Assembly (NCBI GenBank): GCA_964441535.1
Contig: CAYTXQ010000017.1
Location: 1 to 14,287 of the forward strand
Reading direction: 5' to 3'
Origin: CAYNLX01 sp964441535
GTDB taxonomy: Bacteria; Bacillota_I; Bacilli_A; RF39; UBA660
DNA length: 14,287 nucleotides
Each line of letters opens with the position of its first letter. The first letter of the stretch is position 1. The notes below the pieces were generated by a model that worked only from the letters and a program-made list of their open reading frames with translations, did no database searches and was not told where the DNA came from. Shown here piece by piece: positions 7,057 to 14,195 of this stretch. Made by a program: the position numbers and the translations under genes.

Positions 7057-7932
7057 ATGAAAGTATTAAATTTTGGATCTTTAAACATTGATTATACTTA
7101 TAAAGTAGATGAATTTGCAAAACCTGGTGAAACAATATCTTCTAATGATTTTTATAGGAATTTTGGAGGTAAAGGCAATAATCAATCAGTTGCTTTATCT
7201 AAAGCAGGATTAGAAGTATATCATGCCGGTTCTATAGGTAAAGATGGCTTAGATTTTATTGATATGCTAAAACAAAACAATATACATACAGATTATATAA
7301 ATATAAGTGAATTACCAACAGGTAATGCTTTTATAGAAGTAAATAATAAAGGTGAAAACAGAATAGTGCTTTATCCTGGAGCAAATTACGATATAAGTAA
7401 TGATTTTGTTGATAGAGTATTATCAAACTTTAATTCTGGAGATTATTTATTCTTACAAAATGAAATATCTAATATATCTTATATAATAGATAAGGCATAT
7501 GAAAAAAATATCAATATTATATTTAATCCAAGCCCTATAAAAGATAATTTAAAAGATATTAATTTAAATAAAATAAATTATTTTGTAATAAATGAACTAG
7601 AAGGACAAACATTAAGTAATAAGAATACTCCTAGAGAAATATTAGACACTTTAATAAGTATGTATCCTAATAGCAGAGTATTATTAACTCTAGGAGTAAA
7701 TGGTTCTGTATATAAGGATAGTAATAATGAAATAGCAATGGGTATATATGAAAGTAATGTAGTAGATACTACATGTGCTGGAGATACTTTTACCGGATAT
7801 TTTTTTGCTAACTTTTTATTAGGTAAAACTATAGAAGAATCATTAAAATATGCTTCTAAAGCATCTTCAATAAAGATTTCTAGAGAAGGAGCAAGTAATG
7901 CTATTCCTAGAAAAGAAGAAGTAATTATTTAG
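7057..7932 (+). CDS. rbsK: Ribokinase-like PfkB-family sugar kinase
   Basis: The enzyme phosphorylates ribose at O5 with ATP. The 291-residue protein shows the PfkB/ribokinase pattern: an N-terminal GSLNIDY segment with substrate-contacting Asp12, GGKGNNQ (37-43, sugar-binding signature), a TGNAFIEVNNKGENRI lid-strand segment, and DTTCAGDTF (237-245) containing the anion hole and catalytic Asp243. Cys240 replaces the more usual Ala or Gly in that motif but leaves the AGD core intact. AAAGGAG lies 6 nt before the ATG, inside the end of the preceding gene. Pairing with a nucleoside hydrolase supports ribose as substrate. Some homologues act on nucleosides or other sugars, so the symbol is a best guess. 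Confidence 0.85.
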   Translation: MKVLNFGSLNIDYTYKVDEFAKPGETISSNDFYRNFGGKGNNQSVALSKAGLEVYHAGSIGKDGLDFIDMLKQNNIHTDYINISELPTGNAFIEVNNKGENRIVLYPGANYDISNDFVDRVLSNFNSGDYLFLQNEISNISYIIDKAYEKNINIIFNPSPIKDNLKDINLNKINYFVINELEGQTLSNKNTPREILDTLISMYPNSRVLLTLGVNGSVYKDSNNEIAMGIYESNVVDTTCAGDTFTGYFFANFLLGKTIEESLKYASKASSIKISREGASNAIPRKEEVII

Positions 7933-7941
7933 GAGGTAATC

Positions 7942-8688
7942 ATGAAAACATTTTTTAAAATTTTTGGATGGACTTTAATATATAGTTATATTTATTTTCT
8001 AATTTCTTATAGAGTTGATTATACCAATTTATCTTTGTTAGAGTTTTTTCTAATATTGTTTATTTTTGTTATCTATGGATTTACAGTATTTTTTATAATA
8101 AGGAAAAATAAAAAACCAGATATAGAAAAACTTCTAGCTTTAGGATATAAAAATCCATCTTACGATGAATATACAAATATTATCAATAATAAACTTTTAA
8201 CAAATTTAAATTTAATTACTTTTGATAATAATAATTATGAACATACTGAATTTATAACTGATCAGAGTGGTGTAATTTTATTTATAATCAAACAAAAATT
8301 ATTTAGACCATATTCATATAATATATACAATCCTTTTAATATTGTGGTAGGTCATATTGGAAGAGGAGGAATATTAATTTTAAAACAGAAAGTATCCTTT
8401 AAAGCTATTTGTAAACTTAATATAAGAAAAAAACTTATATTAAATAAAGAAATATATGTAGCTGATAATACAGATTATAAAATGGAAATGATTGATACAG
8501 GTTTAAAAGGTGTAATATATAAAAAAGAAGAAAAATTAGGTGCTATAGATGAATTATTAGATAAAAATCCTACTATGCATAGACATTCATATTTTAAAAT
8601 TTATAATGATATGTATATTTATGAAACTATATCTATGATATTAGGAGTTCTTTCTTTAAAAAAAATATTTAAAGATAAAAATATATAA
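7942..8688 (+). CDS. Membrane-anchored protein of unknown function, third gene of nucleoside operon
   Basis: I do not recognise this 248-residue protein. It has two N-terminal hydrophobic segments (about residues 5-25 and 31-53, the second ending at RKNKK), so both termini are predicted on the cytoplasmic side. A soluble domain of about 190 residues rich in Lys, Asn, Ile and Tyr follows, with a GHIGRGGILIL stretch and a second hydrophobic patch near the end (ISMILGVLSL). It has no transporter-like helix bundle, so it is not an obvious nucleoside permease. AGGAGGT, overlapping the kinase TAG stop, gives a strong ribosome site 6 nt before the ATG and ties it to the same transcript. A bidirectional terminator ends the unit. 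Confidence 0.75.
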   Translation: MKTFFKIFGWTLIYSYIYFLISYRVDYTNLSLLEFFLILFIFVIYGFTVFFIIRKNKKPDIEKLLALGYKNPSYDEYTNIINNKLLTNLNLITFDNNNYEHTEFITDQSGVILFIIKQKLFRPYSYNIYNPFNIVVGHIGRGGILILKQKVSFKAICKLNIRKKLILNKEIYVADNTDYKMEMIDTGLKGVIYKKEEKLGAIDELLDKNPTMHRHSYFKIYNDMYIYETISMILGVLSLKKIFKDKNI

Positions 8689-8715
8689 AAAAAGATAAAA
8701 ATCATTTATCTTTTT
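8689..8715. terminator. Bidirectional terminator between convergent genes
   Basis: A perfect 11-bp stem, 8689-8699 with 8705-8715, encloses the 5-nt loop AATCA. The stem itself supplies A and T runs, so either strand gives a hairpin followed by T's. It starts immediately after the plus-strand stop at 8688 and overlaps the def stop on the minus strand, serving both genes in under 30 nt. Confidence 0.75.
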
Positions 8716-9265
8716 ATATTGCTCTCATATTATTCATATTATTATATGGATTTTTAGAATTTATTAGATCTGGAAATAATATTCCATTTAAATGATCTAT
8801 TTCATGTTGAAATGCTATTGATAATTCTTCTCTAATTCTTATATCATATTCATTACCATCTTCATCAAAAGCAGTTACTGTCATTCTAGCATGTCTTCCT
8901 ATAATACCATCAACTTCACGATTAACACTTAAACAACCTTCTCCTTCTTCAACATATATCATTTCTTCACTTACACTTTTTATAGAAGGATTTATTACTA
9001 CATAATTTTTAAATTTTCCTTCTTCATATTCATGTACAATTACAAATATTCTTTTTGGAATACCTAATTGAATAAAAGCAAGACCCATACCAGCTCTTAA
9101 ATCATATTTTTCTCTTTCTTCTTCAATTTGAGATATTTTTAAATATTCTTCAATATCTTTTATTATTTTCTTATCTTCATTTGAAAGAGGAAAGATCACT
9201 TCTTTAGAAATTAATCTTAAAGTTTTATTTTTTTCATCTAATATATTAATATCAGGTAATTTCAT
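8714..9265 (-). CDS. def: Peptide deformylase (type 2-like)
   Basis: The metalloenzyme removes the formyl group from N-terminal formyl-methionine of nascent proteins. All three motifs are present in the 183-residue protein: GMGLAFIQ (59-66, motif GxGLAxxQ with Gln66), EGCLSV (109-114, metal ligand Cys111) and QHEIDH (153-158, ligands His154 and His158 with catalytic Glu155). The longer N-terminal half and spacing fit the Gram-positive type 2 class. FIQ in place of the usual A-A/P-Q in motif 1 is a mild deviation seen in this class. GGTGA lies 8 nt before the ATG. The gene stands alone with its own promoter and the shared terminator. Confidence 0.94.
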   Translation of the reverse strand: MKLPDINILDEKNKTLRLISKEVIFPLSNEDKKIIKDIEEYLKISQIEEEREKYDLRAGMGLAFIQLGIPKRIFVIVHEYEEGKFKNYVVINPSIKSVSEEMIYVEEGEGCLSVNREVDGIIGRHARMTVTAFDEDGNEYDIRIREELSIAFQHEIDHLNGILFPDLINSKNPYNNMNNMRAI

Positions 9266-9289
9266 AAAACATCACCAACCAACGAATAT

Positions 9290-9298
9290 ATTTTACCA
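9290..9298 (-). promoter_or_regulatory. Extended -10 promoter of def
   Basis: On the minus strand TGGTAAAAT (TGn plus TAAAAT) lies 24 nt before the def ATG, giving a leader of about 18 nt. The -35 position falls inside the terminator stem of the upstream gene and has no consensus, so recognition would rely on the TG extension. Confidence 0.45.
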
Positions 9299-9303
9299 TA
9301 AAA

Positions 9304-9331
9304 TTAAAAAAAAGGAAGCAAAAACTTCCTT
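9304..9331 (-). terminator. Strong intrinsic terminator after the YjcZ-like gene
   Basis: On the minus strand AAGGAAG (9318-9312 side) and CTTCCTT form a 7-bp stem with a 6-nt loop, followed by a run of eight or more T's (the A's at 9306-9313). The stem overlaps the stop codon of the upstream gene. Among the best-formed terminators in the window. Confidence 0.8.
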
Positions 9332-9527
9332 AATTGTTATTCCAGTTCCAGCCTGCTCCAATTATTATCACTAATAATATGAATAAAACTATCCATATAG
9401 CGGCACCTACACCTGAATTAGTGTATCCGCTAAAGCAAGTAGGGGCACAGCCTCCAGAATATGGATTAGCACCATAGCCACCACCACAGCCACCGCCATA
9501 GTAGCCATTATTACCATAGTAATACAT
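9330..9527 (-). CDS. YjcZ-like Gly/Tyr-rich membrane microprotein
   Basis: The 65-residue protein has two parts. The first 35 or so residues are almost only Gly, Tyr, Asn, Ser, Pro and Cys (MYYYGNNGYYGGGCGGGYGA), with three Cys. Then comes one hydrophobic helix (GAAIWIVLFILLVIIIGAGW) and the short end NWNNN. The helix closely resembles the ending of the Bacillus YjcZ/SscA-type small proteins, annotated as sporulation or spore-coat-associated, while the Tyr/Gly head resembles coat-protein-like low-complexity sequence. No other sporulation gene is in the window, so a spore role is not established; a cell-surface microprotein is equally possible. AAGGAGGT at 7-nt spacing is an optimal ribosome site, suggesting high expression. 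TATACT (9557-9552) is a candidate -10. Confidence 0.78.
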   Translation of the reverse strand: MYYYGNNGYYGGGCGGGYGANPYSGGCAPTCFSGYTNSGVGAAIWIVLFILLVIIIGAGWNWNNN

Positions 9528-9579
9528 ATTTATACCTCCTTTATGTATCCTAGTATAGTTTATTACTAATTACGTTTTT

Positions 9580-9608
9580 TTGACATTAAAAAAACCCATT
9601 ATTAAACT
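9580..9608 (+). promoter_or_regulatory. ftsW: Putative promoter of ftsW
   Basis: TTGACA (9580-9585), a 17-nt spacer and TAAACT (9603-9608) form a plausible vegetative promoter, giving a leader of about 45 nt. The -35 context TTGACATTAA is identical to that before the 10899 gene. A second candidate -10, TATAAT at 9643-9648, sits directly before the GAGGA ribosome site and would give an almost leaderless message. Confidence 0.5.
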
Positions 9609-9636
9609 ATTTATTTAATATATTAGTTTATTATGG
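9596..9636. repeat. Imperfect inverted repeat over the ftsW promoter
   Basis: CCATTATTAAACTA (9596-9609) and TAGTTTATTATGG (9624-9636) form a 12-pair inverted repeat with one mismatch and one bulge around a 14-nt spacer. The left arm covers the putative -10 box of ftsW. On the minus strand the hairpin is followed by G and seven T's (9594-9588), so it also looks like an intrinsic terminator for antisense transcription. Operator or terminator cannot be told apart from sequence. Confidence 0.45.
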
Positions 9637-9660
9637 TATTATTATAATGAGGAAGATAAC

Positions 9661-10818
9661 ATGAAAAAATTATTTAAGAATATAGATAAACCTTTATTAA
9701 TATTAACAGTAGTATTTACTGTATTTGGTTTAATAATGATTTACAGTTCATCCAGTGTATCTGCAGTATTAAGATATAATGAAACTTCTTATTATTTCTT
9801 TTTAAAACAATTAATTATTGATACTTTAGCATATGCTGTATCTATTTTTATTGTGTTAAGATTTCCAACTAAATTATATGAAAAGATAACTCCTTTACTT
9901 ATAATAGGATTATTTTTATCATTGGTACTAGTATTAAGTTATGGAATTATAGTAAATAATTCTCAAAGTTGGTTTAAAATAGCAGGTTTTTCTATACAAC
10001 CCACTGAATTTGCTAAATCAGTTATGATAATATATGTAGCATCTTTTTTCAGTAGAATTAAAGATCCTAAAAACACTCATCCTTTCTTTTATATTACACC
10101 TCTTTTATTTGGAGGACTAGCATGTTTATTAATATTAGCACAACCAGATTTAGGAGGTGCTGTAATATTAGGAACTATAGTATTTTTAGAATTTTTAAGT
10201 GTTCCTTATATTCAAAAACAGAAATTAAAAATATTTAAAATCTTAGGAGTTTTAGCAGTATTGTTAGCTATGGTCGTAATTTATGCTGGATCTAGTTTTT
10301 TAAGTGAAGCGCAGTTAGGACGTTTAAATTTTAGAAACCCATGCTCTAGATATACTGCAGAAACTGGTTATCAGGTATGTAATGGTTTTATTGCAATAAA
10401 TAATGGAGGATTATTAGGAAAAGGTTTAGGTAATTCTACACAGAAATATTTATATTTACCAGAAAGTCATACAGATTTTATATTTCCAATAATATGTGAA
10501 GAATTAGGAGTAATAGTAGGTATTATAGTTTTAATAGGATACGTTGTAATGCTTTATAGAATATTTAAAATAGCTAAAGAAGCAGAAAATTTAAGAGGAT
10601 CATTACTTGCTTATGGAACTTTCTTATTTATATTAATGCATATATTAATTAACATTTTAGGAGTTTTAGCTTTATTACCTTTAACTGGAGTACCATTACC
10701 ATTATTAAGTTATGGTGGTAGTTTTGGTTTAAATATAATAGTAATGTTATTTGTAGTACAAAGAGTTGCAATAGAATCTAAAATAGCAAAAAGAAGTAGA
10801 GAAATAAGAAATTTATAA
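9661..10818 (+). CDS. ftsW: Septal peptidoglycan glycosyltransferase FtsW (SEDS family)
   Basis: SEDS proteins polymerise lipid II into glycan strands together with a class B penicillin-binding protein; FtsW acts at the division site. The 385-residue polytopic membrane protein shows the family hallmarks: QPDLGG (161-166), the catalytic-cavity region with GYQVCNGFIAINNGGLLGKGLG, PESHTDFIFP (267 onward) and PLLSYGGS near 347-354. GYQ, GKGLGNS and the two segments PESHTDF and SYGGS point to FtsW/SpoVE rather than RodA, although SEDS subtypes are hard to separate without a tree. Cys228 and Cys240 flank the start of the large extracellular loop and are not typical of well-studied FtsW proteins. 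GAGGA precedes the ATG by 7 nt. No mur, div or pbp gene is adjacent, so it is outside a division cluster. Confidence 0.9.
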   Translation: MKKLFKNIDKPLLILTVVFTVFGLIMIYSSSSVSAVLRYNETSYYFFLKQLIIDTLAYAVSIFIVLRFPTKLYEKITPLLIIGLFLSLVLVLSYGIIVNNSQSWFKIAGFSIQPTEFAKSVMIIYVASFFSRIKDPKNTHPFFYITPLLFGGLACLLILAQPDLGGAVILGTIVFLEFLSVPYIQKQKLKIFKILGVLAVLLAMVVIYAGSSFLSEAQLGRLNFRNPCSRYTAETGYQVCNGFIAINNGGLLGKGLGNSTQKYLYLPESHTDFIFPIICEELGVIVGIIVLIGYVVMLYRIFKIAKEAENLRGSLLAYGTFLFILMHILINILGVLALLPLTGVPLPLLSYGGSFGLNIIVMLFVVQRVAIESKIAKRSREIRNL

Positions 10819-10840
10819 TAAAACATAGAAAGTAGAAATA

Positions 10841-10869
10841 TTGACATTAATATAAAATTATAGTAGTAT
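10841..10869 (+). promoter_or_regulatory. Promoter of the 128-residue unknown gene
   Basis: TTGACA (10841-10846), exactly 17 nt, then TAGTAT (10864-10869) lie 29 nt before the ATG. The -35 box is perfect and the -10 matches four of six positions. It shows that the gene is transcribed independently of ftsW. Confidence 0.6.
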
Positions 10870-10889
10870 ATAAACAAAAAATTTAAGGG

Positions 10890-10926
10890 GAAAAACTAAT
10901 GTTAATAGTAGAAAAACTAATGTTAA
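10890..10926 (+). repeat. Tandem 16-bp direct repeat duplicating the start codon
   Basis: GAAAAACTAATGTTAA occurs at 10890-10905 and again at 10911-10926, 21 nt apart and therefore in frame. Both copies contain an ATG. Only the first is preceded by AAGGGG, at 8-nt spacing. The likely origin is a short slippage duplication that extended the N-terminus by seven residues or created a new start. Confidence 0.8.
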
Positions 10927-11285
10927 AGTCATTAACTAAAGAAAAGAAAGAAAAATTTATTGGATTTGTATATACACTTAATGAGATTATAAGTATAGAA
11001 GATAGTAATAATTATTTTGCCACAATAAAGAAATTTATTTTATTTTATGATCCAAATAAAAATGAAACGGAAACTTATAAATTTTCTGAATGTTATTTTG
11101 ATTCTGACTTTGATATTAAAGCAAAAAGTAGAGCAAAGGTATATATTGAAAAACTTGATAGAAGTTTTCTATATACTCAAATTTCACTTAAAGATTATAA
11201 TTTAACAGAAGCATTAAATACTTCTGATATAAGTAGAGGCTTAAAAAAAGTTATACCACGTGTAATGGATAATATGTTAATATAA
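10899..11285 (+). CDS. Hypothetical protein, 128 residues, unknown function
   Basis: I do not recognise this protein. It is predicted soluble and cytoplasmic, with no signal peptide or membrane helix, rich in Lys, Ile, Tyr, Asp and Glu. Its composition suggests an alternating alpha/beta fold: an N-terminal basic helix (LMLKSLTKEKKEKF), central strands (FATIKKFILFYD, YKFSECYFDSDFD) and a C-terminal helix (ISRGLKKVIPRVMDNML). Coding status is supported by its own TTGACA promoter, an AAGGGG site before the ATG at 10899 and a good terminator after the stop, making a complete single-gene unit. A second in-frame ATG at 10920, produced by a direct repeat, lacks a ribosome site. Placement between ftsW and comEA gives no clear functional hint. 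Confidence 0.75.
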   Translation: MLIVEKLMLKSLTKEKKEKFIGFVYTLNEIISIEDSNNYFATIKKFILFYDPNKNETETYKFSECYFDSDFDIKAKSRAKVYIEKLDRSFLYTQISLKDYNLTEALNTSDISRGLKKVIPRVMDNMLI

Positions 11286-11308
11286 AGTAAAAATAACGTA
11301 CTAAAAAC

Positions 11309-11350
11309 AAAAGAATTGCTTATTTAAAACAGGCAATTCTTTTATTTTAA
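11309..11350 (+). terminator. Intrinsic terminator after the 128-residue gene
   Basis: AAAAGAATTGC (11309-11319) pairs perfectly with GCAATTCTTTT (11333-11343), possibly extended by two inner pairs, and TTTTATTTT follows. The plus-strand T tract makes it an effective terminator that insulates comEA from upstream transcription. Confidence 0.75.
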
Positions 11351-11385
11351 AGGAAATATCTAAATTATGAAATAAATAAGTAATG

Positions 11386-11395
11386 AAGGAGGTGA
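11386..11395 (+). promoter_or_regulatory. comEA: Full-length consensus ribosome binding site of comEA
   Basis: AAGGAGGTGA complements the entire anti-Shine-Dalgarno end of 16S rRNA and ends 3 nt before the ATG (GGAGG core at 6 nt). No convincing -35/-10 pair was found in the 40 nt between the preceding terminator and this site. Confidence 0.8.
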
Positions 11396-11398
11396 AAT

Positions 11399-12115
11399 AT
11401 GAGTGTTTTAAAAAATAAGAAATTAATATTAATATGTGGAATATCTATAATATTAATTATTACATCATTAATTTACTATAAAATAGATTCCAGTAAAAAA
11501 GACAAAACAAAAAAAGAAGTATTAACTGTGGCTAAAGTAGATGATGAAGAAATCATAGTAGAAAGTACTTTTTATGTAGATGTAAAAGGTGAAATAAAAA
11601 CTCCTGGTGTATATTTAGTTACTGAAGGAGAAATGGTTAATGATGTAATAAAAAAGGCAGGTGGTTTAAATAAAAATGCTACAACTAAAAATATTAATTT
11701 AAGTAAGAAATTATCTTCTGAAATGATTATTTATATTTACAACAAAAATGAAATTTTAAGTGCTGATTCATCTAAAACTTCAGAATGTGTTTGTAACGAA
11801 GTTGATTGCACTCCTTGTATTGAAAAAGAATGTAGTGTAATTGTTAGTGATTATACAAAAGAAGAAACAACAGAAAATAGTACTTCTACTACTGAAACAG
11901 AAAATACTAATTCAAACACTTCAACTAAAGTATCAATTAATAAAGCCACTTTAGAAGAATTAATGACTTTAACAGGTATAGGAGAAACTAAAGCTAAAGC
12001 TATAATTGAATATAGAGAAAAGAATAGTGGTTTTAAGGCTATAGAAGATTTATTAAATGTTTCAGGTATAGGAGAAAGTACTTTTGCTAAGATTAAGGAA
12101 AATATTACTTTATAA
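11399..12115 (+). CDS. comEA: Competence DNA receptor ComEA
   Basis: ComEA is the membrane-anchored double-stranded DNA receptor of the competence machine and passes DNA to the ComEC channel. The 238-residue protein has an N-terminal membrane anchor (about residues 8-26) and an SLBB-type domain from about 52 to 120 (FYVDVKGEIKTPGVYLV, then VNDVIKKAGGL). An unusual cysteine cluster (C130, C132, C137, C140, C145), a Ser/Thr/Glu-rich linker and a C-terminal tandem helix-hairpin-helix DNA-binding domain (179-238) with two GIG turns (GIGETKA, GIGEST) follow. The Cys cluster would lie outside the membrane, next to the DNA-binding module. The start has a perfect ribosome site. The 3' end overlaps the comEC frame by 32 nt, so the two are co-translated. 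Confidence 0.93.
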   Translation: MSVLKNKKLILICGISIILIITSLIYYKIDSSKKDKTKKEVLTVAKVDDEEIIVESTFYVDVKGEIKTPGVYLVTEGEMVNDVIKKAGGLNKNATTKNINLSKKLSSEMIIYIYNKNEILSADSSKTSECVCNEVDCTPCIEKECSVIVSDYTKEETTENSTSTTETENTNSNTSTKVSINKATLEELMTLTGIGETKAKAIIEYREKNSGFKAIEDLLNVSGIGESTFAKIKENITL

Positions 12116-14183
12116 TCATCTATATTATTTTATATTAGTAATAACTTTACTTTCTGTATTTATAAGAGTATCTTTAATTAATTATAAAAGTATTTATTCT
12201 ATTAATACTACCAATATTAATGGTATATTAACTTCATATGAAATTGATGGAAATAAACTATCTTTTGTTATAAAAAATAAAGAAAAGATTATATGTAATT
12301 ATTATTTCAAAAACTTACAAGAAAAGAAATATTATTTAAACAATTTAAAATTAGGAATAAATTTAGAATTAGAAGGAGAAATGACTAAACCAATAAATAA
12401 TACTATTCCTAATACGTTTAATTATAAAAAATATCTTTATAGTAAAAGAATATATTTTATTTTTAAAGTTACTTCTATAAATAAAATTAAAGATAATAAT
12501 ATTAATTTATATTATAAAGTTAAAAATATATTAAATAAAAGATTTAGTTCTTATAAAAAAACTGAAGGTTATTTAAAAGCTTTTGTAATAGGGGATACTT
12601 CTTTAATTAAGGGGAAAGTAAGTAAATCTTTTCAAATAAACGGAATATCTCATTTATTAGCAATTTCAGGATCTCATATTACATTATTATCATTAGTATT
12701 ATTATTTATATTAAATAAAATTAAAATTAAAGGAGATAAGAAATACTATTTAATAATAATTATATTATTTATTTATACATTGTTAACTGGGATACCTCCA
12801 TCAATATTTAGAGCATTTATATTTTTCTTTTTACTTTCACTTAATAAAATATTTTATACTAATATAACCACTATTAATATTTATATAATCACGGTTAGTA
12901 TATTATTATTTTTTAATCCATTTTATATTTATGATTTAGGTTTTCTTTATTCAATAATGACTTCTTTAGGATTAATATTATATAGTGATAAATTAAATAG
13001 TAAAAACTATATAAAAGATTTATTTTTATTAAGTTTAATTTCTTTAATATTTAGTTTTCCTATAACAGCTTATAATTTTTATGAAATAAATCTATTAAGT
13101 ATAGTGAATAATATTATATTTGTGCCTTTTATATCTGTTATAGTTACTCCACTTTCTTTACTTACATTTATATTTAGACCATTAGAATTTATATTATATC
13201 CATTAATTAAAATATTTGAATATTTATCCATTTATATGACTAAAATAGATTGTTTTATTATAAATATACCTAAATTATCAATATATATTTATTTAATTTA
13301 TTACTTATTAATTATTTTTATTAAAAAAATAAAAATTCATATATGCTTACAAATGATATTAATAATTTTAAGTAATATTATATATAGAATAGATATTAAT
13401 AATTATGTGTATTTTTTAGATGTAGGTCAGGGAGACTCTATCATAATACGTTCAAAATATAATAAAGAAATTATAATGATAGATACTGGTGGAAAATTAG
13501 AATATAATGGAAGTTCGTGGCAGAAAAAAGATAATATATATAATTTAAGTGACAATACTATTACATTTTTAAAAAGTATTGGTATAACGAGAATAAATTT
13601 ATTATTACTTACTCATGGAGATTATGACCATATGGGTGATGCAATAAATTTAATTAATAATTTTAAAGTAGAAAAAGTTATATTTAATAATGGTGATTAT
13701 AATAATTTAGAATCAGAACTAATCAAAGTATTGGAAGAAAAAAATATTCCTTATTATCAAAATGTAAAAGAGTTAAATATAGATGATAATAAATTGTATT
13801 TCTTGAATGATAAACTTTATAATAATGAGAATGATAATTCAAATGTTATTTATACAGAATTTAATGATTATAAGTTTCTTTTTATGGGAGATGCTGGGAT
13901 AAAAGTAGAAGATGATTTATTAAAAAAATATAATTTAAGTAATATAGATATATTAAAAATAGGTCATCATGGAAGTAAGACAAGTTCAAGTGAAGATTTT
14001 ATTGTTAGTATTAATCCTAAGTATTCAGTTATATCAGTTGGTAAAAATAATAGATATGGTCATCCGAATAATGAAATTTTAAAAAATTTAGAAGAGTCAA
14101 CTATTTACAGAACTGATTTAGATGGGAGTATTATATTTAAAATTAAAAATAGTAAGTTAAAAATTGAAACTTATACACCATAG
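12084..14183 (+). CDS. comEC: Competence DNA channel ComEC
   Basis: ComEC forms the membrane channel through which one strand of transforming DNA enters the cell. The 699-residue protein has N-terminal helices, an OB-like DUF4131 segment (about 40-130), the polytopic Competence domain with LLAISGSHITLLS and GIPPSIFRA, and a C-terminal metallo-beta-lactamase-like domain. That domain has DVGQGDS (Asp446 onward), THGDYDH (His511, Asp513, Asp515, His516), MGDAG with Asp603, and GHHGSKTSS (His628). The HxDxDH motif and the other metal ligands are intact, which supports nuclease activity, although such activity is shown for only some ComEC proteins. A TTG at 12084, 9 nt after GGAG inside comEA, is the best available start; no ATG exists near the N-terminus in this frame, and the resulting MLRLRKILLYNHLYYF is family-like. 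The gene appears complete. Confidence 0.92.
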   Translation: MLRLRKILLYNHLYYFILVITLLSVFIRVSLINYKSIYSINTTNINGILTSYEIDGNKLSFVIKNKEKIICNYYFKNLQEKKYYLNNLKLGINLELEGEMTKPINNTIPNTFNYKKYLYSKRIYFIFKVTSINKIKDNNINLYYKVKNILNKRFSSYKKTEGYLKAFVIGDTSLIKGKVSKSFQINGISHLLAISGSHITLLSLVLLFILNKIKIKGDKKYYLIIIILFIYTLLTGIPPSIFRAFIFFFLLSLNKIFYTNITTINIYIITVSILLFFNPFYIYDLGFLYSIMTSLGLILYSDKLNSKNYIKDLFLLSLISLIFSFPITAYNFYEINLLSIVNNIIFVPFISVIVTPLSLLTFIFRPLEFILYPLIKIFEYLSIYMTKIDCFIINIPKLSIYIYLIYYLLIIFIKKIKIHICLQMILIILSNIIYRIDINNYVYFLDVGQGDSIIIRSKYNKEIIMIDTGGKLEYNGSSWQKKDNIYNLSDNTITFLKSIGITRINLLLLTHGDYDHMGDAINLINNFKVEKVIFNNGDYNNLESELIKVLEEKNIPYYQNVKELNIDDNKLYFLNDKLYNNENDNSNVIYTEFNDYKFLFMGDAGIKVEDDLLKKYNLSNIDILKIGHHGSKTSSSEDFIVSINPKYSVISVGKNNRYGHPNNEILKNLEESTIYRTDLDGSIIFKIKNSKLKIETYTP

Positions 14184-14190
14184 AAAGGAG
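14184..14190 (+). promoter_or_regulatory. Ribosome binding site fixing the start of the last gene
   Basis: AAAGGAG lies 5 nt before the ATG at 14196 and directly after the comEC TAG. This supports a real start and translation from the comEC transcript. Confidence 0.7.
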
Positions 14191-14195
14191 CATAA

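Noticed and set aside
11870..11935. Thr/Ser/Glu-rich stretch in ComEA as a possible tandem repeat
   Set aside because: It is low-complexity linker sequence without a regular unit at DNA or protein level.
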